A stretch of DNA of 64,000 nucleotides from Anaeromyxobacter terrae (GTDB taxonomy: Bacteria > Myxococcota > Myxococcia > Myxococcales > Anaeromyxobacteraceae). The first letter of the stretch is position 1. Each line of letters starts with the position of its first letter. Location: the NCBI RefSeq assembly GCF_022690685.1, contig NZ_JALCYY010000020.1, forward strand, positions 1 to 64,000. The letters are read 5' to 3'. A program made the position numbers and the translations under genes. A model generated the notes under the pieces. That model was not told the origin of the DNA. It was given only the letters and a program-made list of their open reading frames with translations, and did no database searches. Positions 1 through 7,221 of this stretch are shown here, piece after piece.

Positions 1-403
1 CCGCCGCGACGGGCGGCGCGGGCACCGGCGGCGGCGTGAGCGTCGTGAGCCGCGGGGCGCGGGCGGGCGCGGGGGCAGGGACCGTCTCGCGCGACCAGTG
101 CTGGAGCGCCGTCTCCACCGCCTTCGTCGCCTTCGAGGCGTCGAGCGCGAGGCGCAGGAACGCGTCCGCCCGAAGTGCGATCGCGGACGCGCTGGCCGCA
201 CCCTTGACGATGACCGTCTCGAGCCGGGCGAGCCCTGCGGCGTTGCCCGCGGCCGTGAGGGCGCTCATCGCCGCGGCCGTCTGCGCGCTCAAGTCCGCGG
301 CGTCCCGCGTGCCCGGCGTGGAGTCGAGGAGCGCTCCGCGTGCGTCGCCGAGGACGCCACCTTGCACCTCGGGCATGACGCGGAGCTGCTCCGGGAGCGT
401 CAT
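1..403 (-). CDS. Roadblock/LC7-like protein, 3' end cut by window edge
   Basis: The reading frame starts with ATG at 403 and stays open to the window edge, so about 134 residues are visible and the C-terminus is missing. Residues 1-105 read like a Roadblock/LC7 (MglB-type) domain: a short Leu-rich first helix, a VQGGVLGD strand, a turn with ALLDS, an Ala-rich long helix, then a LETVIVKG strand and an AIALRADAFLRLAL strand. After that comes a Pro/Ala-rich linker, so a further domain probably lies outside the window. Roadblock proteins commonly regulate small GTPases or signalling kinases in myxobacteria. A good sigma70-like promoter lies at 572-601, giving a leader of about 160 nt. The fold call is by eye only; another small alpha/beta regulator is possible. 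Confidence 0.5.
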   Translation of the reverse strand, partial: MTLPEQLRVMPEVQGGVLGDARGALLDSTPGTRDAADLSAQTAAAMSALTAAGNAAGLARLETVIVKGAASASAIALRADAFLRLALDASKATKAVETALQHWSRETVPAPAPARAPRLTTLTPPPVPAPPVAA

Positions 404-876
404 GGGCCGCCTCGCCGCGCGCGCGCGCTGCACCAGGGCCGCGCGCTCCCGTCGCCCGTCGACGTGACGGCATCGCGGGTGAGGACGCGCTCTGGCGACG
501 ACGTGAACATCGGTCCCTCGGGTCCGAGTCGAGCCGCGCCACCGGGCGACGGCCTGCGACAAGACGCCGCGATGTTAGGGAGCGCCGTTCGAGCGTGTCA
601 ATGCGACGATTCACTACCAGTTTACGTTCGATATCCCGTCGTCCCGCGGTCGCGCGACAGGCTGGAGCGCCACGCTCGCACCCACCCGCCGCAAGGTCGC
701 TGAATTCCACGAGGCGGGTAGGGCGCGCACCCACGACGCCTCACGTCCGCGGACACATCGATCCGTCGCGGCGCGACGGCGGAGGTGCGCGCGAGCTCGC
801 TCGGCATCGCCAAATTCCCTGCGACGAGCTGTCCGGTGATACTGGGCATCTCGCCGCAGCCCCGGAGGAACGCCAC
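404..876. other. Divergent intergenic region
   Basis: The 473 bp between two divergent genes contain no ORF with convincing codon bias. It holds a leftward promoter (572-601) and a Shine-Dalgarno GGAGGA (864-869) for the rightward gene. I looked for a GEMM-type riboswitch core, because such switches precede cytochromes in deltaproteobacteria, and did not see one. Confidence 0.5.
572..601 (-). promoter_or_regulatory. Sigma70-like promoter for the roadblock-like gene
   Basis: On the minus strand TTGACA (601-596), an 18-nt spacer and TAACAT (577-572). The -35 is a perfect consensus and the -10 matches 4 of 6. Transcription would start near 565. Confidence 0.5.
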
Positions 877-2256
877 GTGCTCCACCCCCATCGCGCCGGA
901 CTCATCCTCTTCGTCGCCCTCGCCGCCTGGGCGACCCCGGCGCGCGCGCACCAGGCCTATTACGGCGACTTCTGCGCCGGCTGCCATTCCTCGACCGTGC
1001 AGACGTGCAACGGGTGCCACTCGCACGGGACGCACTCGGGCGCGACGAAGAGCGACATCAACCTCGCCGTTGCGCTCGACAAGGGCACCTACGCGCCGGG
1101 CGCGACCGTGACGGTGACGATCACCGGCGGCTACCAGTCCGGCTGGTTCCGGGCCCTGCTCCTCGATGCGGGCATGAAGGAGCTCGCCCGCAGCAGCTGT
1201 CCGGGAAGCCAGGGCGGCTGCGCGACGACCGGCTACCCCGTGACGCTCACCGCGGCCGCGCCGACGTCGCCCGGCACGTACACGTGGGCGATCGCGTGGT
1301 ACGGCAACTACGCGCACGAGGGGACCGGGGCCTCGTTCGGCAGCGGCACGTCCTCCACGCTCCGGGCCGGCTACTTCACCGCCGATGCGAGCAACCCCGA
1401 CCACGGCTACCAGGTCGTGGCGCTGCCCGCCTTCACGGTGAGCGGCGCTGGAGCGCCGGCGATCGGCGTCGCGCCGACGTCGCTCGCGTTCGGCACGGTC
1501 AGCGTCGGCGCCTCCGCCACGAAGACCGTCACCCTCACGAGCACCGGGACCGGCACGCTCACCGGGGGCGTCGCCGTCGCGCAGGGGACGAGCTCCGAGT
1601 ACTCCGTCTCGCCCGCCACCTTCTCGCTCGCGCCGGGCGCGAGCCAGACCGTCACCGTGACGTACGCGCCGGCAGATACGACGAGCGACACCGGCTCGCT
1701 CGTGGTGACGAGCGACGACGCCGCGAGGCCGAGCGTCTCGGTCGCGCTGCAAGGGACGGGCACGGCCACGGCGCTGCCGACCGCCGCGCTGTCGCCGGCG
1801 TCGCTCGACTTCGGCTCCGTGACCGTCGGCGCGTCGGCGTCGCAGGCCGTTCAGCTCCAGAACACCGGCGTGGCGACACTGACGGTGACGTCCATCGCCC
1901 GATGCGGCAGCCCGGCGACGAGCACCGAGTTCGGCTGGACGGCGCTCCCGCAGCCGTTCACGATCGCCGCCGGCCAGAGCGTCACGCTCACCGCGACCTA
2001 CGCCCCGGCCGACGCCGGCGCGGACACGGGGTGCCTCGTCGTGACGAGCGACGACCTGCAGAACCCCACCCTCGCGCTGAGCGTCCGCGGGAGCGGTACC
2101 CAGCCGTCCGGCGGCGCCCCCTCGAGCGGAGGCTGCAGCTCCGGCGCGGGCGGGAGCGCGTCGACGCTGCTCGTCCTCCTCGCGGCGCTCGGGATGCGGG
2201 GCGTTGCGTGGCGGCGCCGCGCGAAGAGCTCGAGCACGTCCGCCGCTGGGCGGTGA
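877..2256 (+). CDS. Secreted di-CxxCH protein with choice-of-anchor D repeats and MYXO-CTERM-like tail
   Basis: 459 residues from GTG at 877, chosen because GGAGGA (864-869) sits 7 nt upstream and a signal peptide follows at once (hydrophobic core residues 7-20, cleavage after ARA at 24). Two CxxCH motifs at 33-37 and 44-48 could bind two c-type hemes. Residues about 60-180 form a beta-rich domain. Two immunoglobulin-like choice-of-anchor D repeats follow (about 190-300 and 305-410), each with an LDFGSV/LAFGTV strand and ending in a TYAPAD...TGSLVVTSDD pattern. The C-terminus is Gly/Ser-rich with GGCSS, a hydrophobic stretch and WRRR, the layout of a MYXO-CTERM sorting signal. I infer an exported, surface-sorted protein with a possible redox role. 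Neither heme binding nor sorting is shown. The frame is also open upstream of 877, but that part lacks coding character. Confidence 0.75.
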   Translation: MLHPHRAGLILFVALAAWATPARAHQAYYGDFCAGCHSSTVQTCNGCHSHGTHSGATKSDINLAVALDKGTYAPGATVTVTITGGYQSGWFRALLLDAGMKELARSSCPGSQGGCATTGYPVTLTAAAPTSPGTYTWAIAWYGNYAHEGTGASFGSGTSSTLRAGYFTADASNPDHGYQVVALPAFTVSGAGAPAIGVAPTSLAFGTVSVGASATKTVTLTSTGTGTLTGGVAVAQGTSSEYSVSPATFSLAPGASQTVTVTYAPADTTSDTGSLVVTSDDAARPSVSVALQGTGTATALPTAALSPASLDFGSVTVGASASQAVQLQNTGVATLTVTSIARCGSPATSTEFGWTALPQPFTIAAGQSVTLTATYAPADAGADTGCLVVTSDDLQNPTLALSVRGSGTQPSGGAPSSGGCSSGAGGSASTLLVLLAALGMRGVAWRRRAKSSSTSAAGR

Positions 2257-2318
2257 GCTTGTTGGCAAGACGCTCACCGCATCCGCGCTAGCGGGCGAGT
2301 TGCACCAGGACGTCGTGC

Positions 2319-2347
2319 TTGACGACTCACCTACCGCGCTGTAGATC
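2319..2347 (+). promoter_or_regulatory. Possible promoter of the RbfA-like/rtcB operon
   Basis: TTGACG (2319-2324), 17-nt spacer, TAGATC (2342-2347). The -35 matches 5 of 6 and the -10 only 3 of 6. It would give a leader of about 200 nt that includes the hairpin at 2518-2539. Confidence 0.35.
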
Positions 2348-2517
2348 CCGCGCCGTTCAGGCGGCTTCTGCGCCGGGGAGGTGTCCCATGCCGATTCAGC
2401 TCGACGGTGTCCCGGGATGCTCCTCGGAGTGCGCGTAGCCGTTTCCCCGCTCGATCCTCACTGACGGGTCCCGGTGCGCGCGCTCCTCGGAGCGCTGCGT
2501 CCAGTGCACGTACACCC

Positions 2518-2539
2518 GCGCCCTCGCTGGCGAGGGCGC
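2518..2539 (+). promoter_or_regulatory. Perfect GC hairpin in the leader of the RbfA-like gene
   Basis: Ten-base arms GCGCCCTCGC (2518-2527) and GCGAGGGCGC (2530-2539) separated by TG. It ends 17 nt before the ATG at 2557, has no U-tract, and so lies across the ribosome loading zone rather than acting as an obvious terminator. Confidence 0.45.
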
Positions 2540-2556
2540 GGCAGGGAACCGTCTTC

Positions 2557-2991
2557 ATGTCCAAGAGAACGCACCGAGCCGGCGCGCGGCCGTCGCGCGC
2601 CCAGCAGGCCCCTCTCTACCCAGGAGATCCCGACGCCGATGCCACGGGGCATCGCCAGGAACGACTCGAACGCATCCTTCACGACGAGATTCAGACGCTC
2701 ATCCGCGACGAGGCCGCCGATCCCGCGCTCGAGGGCGTGAGGCTCGTCTCCGTCCACCTCTCGGTCGACGGCGGGCACGCCCGCATCGGCTACGTCGTCG
2801 AGGCGCCCCTCTCGGCCGAGCGCCAGGTCGAGACCGCTTCTCTCGCAGGGCTGGGGCGCGCCGCCGGCTTCCTCCGCGCTCGCCTCGCGTCACTGCTCGA
2901 TCTCAAACGACTCCCGAAGCTCTCCTTCACGTTCGTGGGCGTTCAGGACCCGGGCGCGAGCTCGTCCGGAGGTGCCCCATGGCACGAGTGA
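2557..2991 (+). CDS. RbfA-like protein (paralogue linked to rtcB)
   Basis: 144 residues from ATG 2557; an earlier in-frame ATG at 2407 would add an Arg/Ser-rich leader without codon bias and run through the hairpin, so it was rejected. Residues about 33-128 follow the ribosome-binding factor A pattern: RQERLERILHDEIQTLI helix, DEAADPALEGVRLVSVHLS strand, ARIGYVV strand, an A-rich helix ending GFLRARLASLLDLKRLP, then KLSFTFV. RbfA is a KH-type protein that binds immature 30S subunits near the 5' end of 16S rRNA. Bacterial rbfA normally sits with nusA-infB-truB; here it overlaps rtcB by 13 nt, so the two are surely co-transcribed and translationally coupled. The basic N-terminal tail of about 30 residues is extra to the family core. 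The role in RNA repair is inference from context. Confidence 0.7.
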   Translation: MSKRTHRAGARPSRAQQAPLYPGDPDADATGHRQERLERILHDEIQTLIRDEAADPALEGVRLVSVHLSVDGGHARIGYVVEAPLSAERQVETASLAGLGRAAGFLRARLASLLDLKRLPKLSFTFVGVQDPGASSSGGAPWHE

Positions 2992-4136
2992 TCCCGCCGC
3001 CTCCGGGACGCGGGGCCGTCCCGGTTCACGTCTGGAGCCGGGAGCCGCCACCCGCGGCCGTCGCGCAGCTCGAGCGCATTGCTGCGCAGCCGTACGTGGT
3101 CGGTCACGTCGCCGGCATGCCTGACCTGCACGTCGCGCACGGTGTGGCCGTCGGCACCGTGTTCGCGACCGAAGGCGTGGTGGTGCCATCCGCGCTGGGC
3201 GGCGACCTCGGGTGTGGCGTTGCGGCGGTGCAGCTCGACGTGTCCTCACAGGCACTCGGTCGCCAGGACCTGCAGCGGATCCTGGCGGGCTGGTCTGCTC
3301 GCATCCCGGTTGGCGACGCGGTGCACCGCGGGAAGGGAGTGTCCGCACCGCCCGACCTCCCGAACCAGCCGCTCTCGACGAGCTCCCTCGAGCACGCCCG
3401 GGAGCGGCTCATGCGCCGCCATCTCGGCACGCTCGGCGGAGGTAACCACTTCGTCGAGCTCGACCGCGACATGGAGGGTCGGATCTGGCTCCTCGTCCAC
3501 TCTGGCTCGCGTGGCCTCGGATCGGCCATCGGCGCCCACCACCTCAGGGCCGCCGAGGCGTCCGGCGTCGGCGACATCCCCGGCCTGTCGGTGGACTCCG
3601 ACGCGGGAGGAGCGTGCCTGGCCGACATGAGCTGGGCTCTCGCGTTCGCGTCGGCCAACCGGGAGGCGCTCCTCGCGTCGGCCGTACGGGTCGTCCACGA
3701 GGTCACTGGCGCTACACCTGACCCGTCCACCCGGATCGACTGCCATCACAACTTCGCGCGCGAGGAGCATCTCGGGCGCAAGTTGTGGGTCCACCGGAAG
3801 GGCGCGATCGCTGCTCCTGCCGGCGCGACGGTGCTCATACCAGGTTCCATGGGCACGGCCTCCTACATCGCCGTGGGACTCGGCGAGCCGACATCGTTCG
3901 GGTCGGCGTCGCACGGCGCTGGGAGGGTGATGACGCGGCGGGAGGCTCGCGAGCGTGTCAGTGTCGAACGGCTCGCGCGCTCGATGCGCCGGGTCATCCA
4001 TGATGAACGACGCGCGCACGGCCTTGTCGAGGAGGCGCCCGAAGCGTACCGGGACATCAAGGAGGTCCTGGAGGACGAGGCGGACCTCGTCCGCCCGGTC
4101 CGGCGGCTCGAGCCACGGGTTGTCCTCAAGGGCTAG
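2979..4136 (+). CDS. rtcB: RtcB-type RNA ligase
   Basis: 385 residues. RtcB joins RNA 2',3'-cyclic phosphate or 3'-phosphate ends to 5'-OH ends using GTP and Mn2+. Visible family motifs: GGDLGCGV with the metal Cys at 79, GTLGGGNHFVEL with the metal His at 157, VHSGSRGLG (173-181), HHNFAREE (256-263), HRKGAIAAPAG (272-282), GSMGTASY (289-296), and SHGAGR with the His that becomes guanylylated at 312. All active-site residues I can identify are present. It is somewhat shorter than E. coli RtcB (408 aa). ATG 2979 lies inside the end of the RbfA-like gene, so translation is probably coupled. No rtcA, prfH or archease gene is adjacent. A strong hairpin terminator follows at 4144-4177. Confidence 0.92.
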   Translation: MARVIPPPPGRGAVPVHVWSREPPPAAVAQLERIAAQPYVVGHVAGMPDLHVAHGVAVGTVFATEGVVVPSALGGDLGCGVAAVQLDVSSQALGRQDLQRILAGWSARIPVGDAVHRGKGVSAPPDLPNQPLSTSSLEHARERLMRRHLGTLGGGNHFVELDRDMEGRIWLLVHSGSRGLGSAIGAHHLRAAEASGVGDIPGLSVDSDAGGACLADMSWALAFASANREALLASAVRVVHEVTGATPDPSTRIDCHHNFAREEHLGRKLWVHRKGAIAAPAGATVLIPGSMGTASYIAVGLGEPTSFGSASHGAGRVMTRREARERVSVERLARSMRRVIHDERRAHGLVEEAPEAYRDIKEVLEDEADLVRPVRRLEPRVVLKG

Positions 4137-4143
4137 GAACGCA

Positions 4144-4177
4144 GCAGGGCTCGGGAGGCGGCGCTCCCGAGCCCTGC
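4144..4177. terminator. Hairpin terminator between convergent genes
   Basis: Perfect 14-bp stem (4144-4157 with 4164-4177) around the loop GCGGCG, without a U-tract. It separates rtcB from the convergent gene at 4226-4846 and can serve both directions. Confidence 0.7.
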
Positions 4178-4225
4178 ACGGGTGAAGGCGAAGTGTTGCT
4201 CGCGCTTCGCCAGCGTGAGCTACCA

Positions 4226-4846
4226 CTACCCGCGCCCGGTCAGCATCTTCCAGGCGGCCCAGGCCCCGGTGAAGATCGCGACGTAGAACATCATCACGAG
4301 CGTCATCTTCCAGTTGATGATGCCGACCACCAGCAGCGCAGCGAGCATGGCGTACCTGACCCACCGACCGCCAACGCTTCCGTTCCGGGCGATAAGCGCC
4401 GCGGCTCCCTCGATCCAGAACGAGGGTGGAGCGACGTCCGGCGTCCCCGAGAGCCTGTGCCCTTCCAGTTGTCGAGCCGTCGCGATGAGCGACGGGACGG
4501 CGACCGTAAAGCTGATCATGCCAAGCAGAGCGGCGACCGACGGGCCAAGCATCTCCCGGTCGTTCAGCATGAGGATCGCGACCATCACGCAGGCAGGCAG
4601 CCCTACCGGCCACATGACGAAGAAGTTGAAGGCGAGAAGGGCGCGCAGGCTCCGGCGCACGTCCCTCTCACGCTTCCCCATGTCGGAAGTGTCCGGCTTG
4701 TCGAGGCGGAGGCGCCTTCGGGACCAGCGCCATCCGAGGTAGGCGCCGCCCCAGACCGCCGTCAGGCCGACGAAGACGACCGCCAGCGGGACCCATCGCA
4801 TCGCTCGATTGAACCCGCAGTCGTACAGATCTGCAAGCTCAGCCAC
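4226..4846 (-). CDS. Multi-pass membrane protein of unknown function
   Basis: 206 residues from GTG 4846. Hydrophobic segments at about 17-38, 72-96, 103-122 and 165-200 (the last perhaps two helices, containing GIINWKMTLVMMFYVAIF) suggest four or five transmembrane helices. A basic cytoplasmic stretch RRRLRLDK...KRERDVRRS lies between the first two. I recognise no catalytic motif or family. It starts 3 nt after the stop of the gene at 4850-5236, with the AGGA of a ribosome-binding site overlapping that stop, so the two form a coupled pair. Real coding is likely from length, codon bias and hydrophobic periodicity. Confidence 0.65.
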   Translation of the reverse strand: MAELADLYDCGFNRAMRWVPLAVVFVGLTAVWGGAYLGWRWSRRRLRLDKPDTSDMGKRERDVRRSLRALLAFNFFVMWPVGLPACVMVAILMLNDREMLGPSVAALLGMISFTVAVPSLIATARQLEGHRLSGTPDVAPPSFWIEGAAALIARNGSVGGRWVRYAMLAALLVVGIINWKMTLVMMFYVAIFTGAWAAWKMLTGRG

Positions 4847-4849
4847 GTC

Positions 4850-5236
4850 CTACTCAACCCGGCGAGGGAGATCGAGTTCATCACCAAGGCACAGGCCAGC
4901 GAGGTCATCGGCGAGATGTCGAACGGCGGGCTGCACAACCGCCGCGCGGGACCGACGGCGGAAACCCTCCCGCACTCGGTCAGCGGATGCCGCGACGAAC
5001 ACCGCGAGCGCCATCATCGCGACGGGAAAGACCGCCAGCGTCAGACGCATCAGCGCGAACGCTGCGGCCGTTGCCGTCCCAACGCGGGCAACTCCCACCA
5101 CCGCCACCGACCGTTCGCTGGTCGGGGCCACCACCGGCGGCGACGACCTGCCGAGGGAAACGCGTCGCGCTCCTCCCGAGATGCAGCGAACCACGTCTCT
5201 CGTCCGAGAGCGCCTGTTCGCTTGCGCGTCGCGCAC
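4850..5236 (-). CDS. Small hypothetical membrane protein
   Basis: 128 residues if started at GTG 5236. The first 40 are basic and weakly coding, so the true start may be internal. Residues about 43-85 hold one long or two short hydrophobic segments (AVVGVARVG..., LAVFPVAMMALAVFVAA), followed by the basic patch DRVREGFRRRSR and an acidic end. No family recognised. The stop is 3 nt from the next membrane gene (4226-4846), which argues for a two-gene unit. The gene has no visible promoter or Shine-Dalgarno. Confidence 0.4.
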   Translation of the reverse strand: MRDAQANRRSRTRDVVRCISGGARRVSLGRSSPPVVAPTSERSVAVVGVARVGTATAAAFALMRLTLAVFPVAMMALAVFVAASADRVREGFRRRSRAAVVQPAVRHLADDLAGLCLGDELDLPRRVE

Positions 5237-5332
5237 ACCGGGCGTGCGTGGCGCACAGCGGGTGAACTCGGTTGCCCGCTCGCGCGTGTGAAGGTGCTAG
5301 CCTTTCGGAGCATTCTTCCGGCGGAGGCCCCC

Positions 5333-6178
5333 ATGTCCACGCGCCCGTTCGCTCTCGTGCTGGTCGCCGCGCTCGCGTCGTGCAGCGGTCCGAGCGCACC
5401 TTCTTCGCCGTCCGGCCCGTCCGACGGCGAGCCGAACGACACCTTGGAGACCGCGACGCCGCTCGCGGCGGGGTCCCCGTTTCACGCGACCTTCTCTCCC
5501 GAGCCTGACGTGGACTTCTACGTGTTCACCGTGCCGGAGGGAGGTCGGTGGGTTCACCTCCAGACGTCCGATCCGGATGCCTACTCGGGCTGTGACCAGG
5601 CCCGGACGATGGTCGAGCTCCTGGCGTCGGACGGAACGCGGCTCGCGCTGGCCTACGACCTCGTCCCCGCGCCCTGCGTGGACATGCTGTGGTGGGAGCC
5701 CGCGGGGACGTACTACGTCCGCATCATCCACCTGGAAGACACGGGAGACCTCGACTACGACCTCCTGCTCACCTTCACGACCGGAACCGAAGGGACGGCG
5801 GTGGAGGCCGAGCCGAACGACTCGATGAACGCGCCGATGGGCCCCATCGCAGCAGACGCGGTGATCTCGGCGACGTTCTCGACGCGGTACGACGAGGACT
5901 ACTACGCGATCTCGAACGCGACGGGCTCGTGGCAAACCGTGTCCGTCGCGTGGTTCGTGGGCGCGGTGGGGTACTGTCCCATTCCCGAGGCCTCGATGGA
6001 TCTGCTGTTGCCGAGCGGCGTCAGCGTCTGGACCGACACGTACGAGTGGGTTCACGGGTGCGAGAGGCCCGTCTACCGCTTCGCTCCGGGCACGACGTAC
6101 TACCTCCGCATGCTGGCGTCGAACGACCCGTTCATCGAGACGATCTTTCCGTACCTGGTCGAGGTCGACTTCCGGTGA
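5333..6178 (+). CDS. Lipoprotein with two pre-peptidase C-terminal (PPC)-like repeats
   Basis: 281 residues from ATG 5333, preceded by GGAGG with 6 nt spacing. The N-terminus is a lipoprotein signal: Arg, hydrophobic core ALVLVAALA, lipobox ASC at about residue 17. A Ser/Pro linker then leads into two beta-rich units, each opening with the EPND signature (about residues 32-35 and 161-164) and containing the FDxDFY/DEDYY and GTYYVRI/GTTYYLRM strands of PPC domains. PPC domains are found at the ends of secreted proteases, but no protease domain is present here, so it is probably a surface or periplasmic binding lipoprotein. A terminator (6306-6339) follows. Confidence 0.75.
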   Translation: MSTRPFALVLVAALASCSGPSAPSSPSGPSDGEPNDTLETATPLAAGSPFHATFSPEPDVDFYVFTVPEGGRWVHLQTSDPDAYSGCDQARTMVELLASDGTRLALAYDLVPAPCVDMLWWEPAGTYYVRIIHLEDTGDLDYDLLLTFTTGTEGTAVEAEPNDSMNAPMGPIAADAVISATFSTRYDEDYYAISNATGSWQTVSVAWFVGAVGYCPIPEASMDLLLPSGVSVWTDTYEWVHGCERPVYRFAPGTTYYLRMLASNDPFIETIFPYLVEVDFR

Positions 6179-6305
6179 CGCGAGCCGGAGGAACGGCGTC
6201 GCGTGATCGGCTGCGAAATGAAGGGGCTGCCCGGCGGCCACGAGCGGTCTGGACCCGCCGCCTCGCGACCGGCGCGTCCGCAGCCGTCGGCGCGACGAAG
6301 ACAGC

Positions 6306-6339
6306 GAGGCCCCGAGGACTTCGCAGTCCACGGGGCCTC
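6306..6339. terminator. Bidirectional hairpin terminator
   Basis: GAGGCCCCG-A-GGACT, tetraloop TCGC, AGTCC-A-CGGGGCCTC: 14 base pairs with one A-A mismatch. It lies between the rightward PPC lipoprotein gene and the leftward tRNA-Phe. Confidence 0.75.
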
Positions 6340-6359
6340 TGATGTTCGAGCGCGGTGAG

Positions 6360-6432
6360 TGCCTGGGGGCGGAATCGAACCACCGACACGGGGATTTTCA
6401 GTCCCCTGCTCTACCGACTGAGCTACCCAGGC
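6360..6432 (-). tRNA. tRNA-Phe (GAA)
   Basis: 73-nt cloverleaf on the minus strand. Acceptor GCCTGGG (6432-6426) pairs with CCCAGGC, the anticodon stem GGGGA/TCCCC encloses CTGAAAA (anticodon GAA), and the T arm contains GGTTCGATTCC. The terminal CCA is not encoded (the next bases read CTC), so it must be added enzymatically. Confidence 0.95.
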
Positions 6433-6472
6433 GAACGGTCCGCGGGAGGCCGGGGGGCCGCCGCGGGGTAGC

Positions 6473-6502
6473 GTTCTACGATCGACCGGGGCCGGAAGGC
6501 AA
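6473..6502 (-). promoter_or_regulatory. Possible tRNA-Phe promoter
   Basis: Minus strand TTGCCT (6502-6497), 18-nt spacer, TAGAAC (6478-6473), each 4 of 6. The -10 lies 40 nt upstream of the mature tRNA 5' end. Confidence 0.35.
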
Positions 6503-6549
6503 ATCGAAAACGCGGACGGCGCCGGCGCGCCCTCCGGGCGGTGCGCGCG

Positions 6550-6927
6550 CTACTCCGAGCGGTCGGCGCGGGCGGCGGGCGACGGCTCGCCCAGCGGCAC
6601 GGCGCGCGCGGCGACGCGCGAGTTGTGCAAGGACGAGCGCGCCTGGCGCAGGGCGGGCGGCGGCGGCGTCATCCGGCGGGCGATGTCCTCGGCGTGCTGC
6701 TCCAGCGAGGCGCAGGCGATGGCGGTCACGCCCTCGTGCCGCTCGCGCATCTCCCGCCAGAAGCGGACGCGCGCCTGGTTCACGACGAGCCGGTCCTCGA
6801 GGTGATCGAAGGTCGCCTCGAGCGTGCGCCGCTCGGCGAGGAGCCGCGCGCGCTCCACCTCGAGCTCCCTCGACGGCCCGCAGGCGGCCCCGAGGGAAAC
6901 GGCGGCGAGAAGCGCGAGCGTTCTCAA
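6550..6927 (-). CDS. Small coiled-coil lipoprotein
   Basis: 125 residues from TTG 6927, picked because GGAGGGAG lies 6 nt upstream and a lipoprotein signal begins right there (RTLALLAAVSLGAAC, lipidated Cys at residue 16). The mature part, about residues 20-75, is a charged amphipathic helix rich in Glu, Arg and Leu, typical of a coiled coil; the end is Pro/Ala-rich. No family recognised. It is probably anchored to a membrane and protein-binding. An upstream in-frame ATG (7002) would bury the signal peptide and was rejected. Confidence 0.65.
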   Translation of the reverse strand: MRTLALLAAVSLGAACGPSRELEVERARLLAERRTLEATFDHLEDRLVVNQARVRFWREMRERHEGVTAIACASLEQHAEDIARRMTPPPPALRQARSSLHNSRVAARAVPLGEPSPAARADRSE

Positions 6928-7221
6928 GCGGACCTCCCTCCAAGGGCCACCGGGCGTCGCGCCTCGGTCCGCTCGAACGTCTCCACGCAGGCGCCCGGAC
7001 ACATCCTCCGCGCGAGACGGACCCGGGTGAGGACGGCACGCGGAACCCCGCCTCGCCTCGGCGGAAAAACCGCTCGGGCCGTGCCGCCCGGGTCCCTCCC
7101 GGTTGGAGGGGAGCCCCGGAATCGACGACCCCGGCGACGGGCGCGCGGCCGCGCGAGCGCCGCGCGCGATCGTTGGCCCTGCAACGAACGAAGCGGCGAC
7201 GGTGCGGCCCCACCTCCCGGC

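Larger units (their letters stand above)
2257..2556. other. Leader/intergenic region upstream of the RbfA-like/RtcB operon
   Basis: 300 bp without a credible ORF. It contains a promoter-like pair (2319-2347) and a perfect 10-bp hairpin (2518-2539) just before the first gene. No sigma54 -24/-12 element (GG-N10-GC in a TGGCAC/TTGC context), which drives rtcB in enterobacteria, was recognised. Confidence 0.45.

Noticed and set aside
404-876. GEMM (cyclic dinucleotide) riboswitch upstream of the di-CxxCH gene
   Set aside because: The conserved core (GGACGCAAAGCC-like) was not found.
2257-2556. Sigma54 promoter for rtcB
   Set aside because: No GG-N10-GC element in a proper context; the TTGGCA at 2262 has no TTGC partner at 5 nt.
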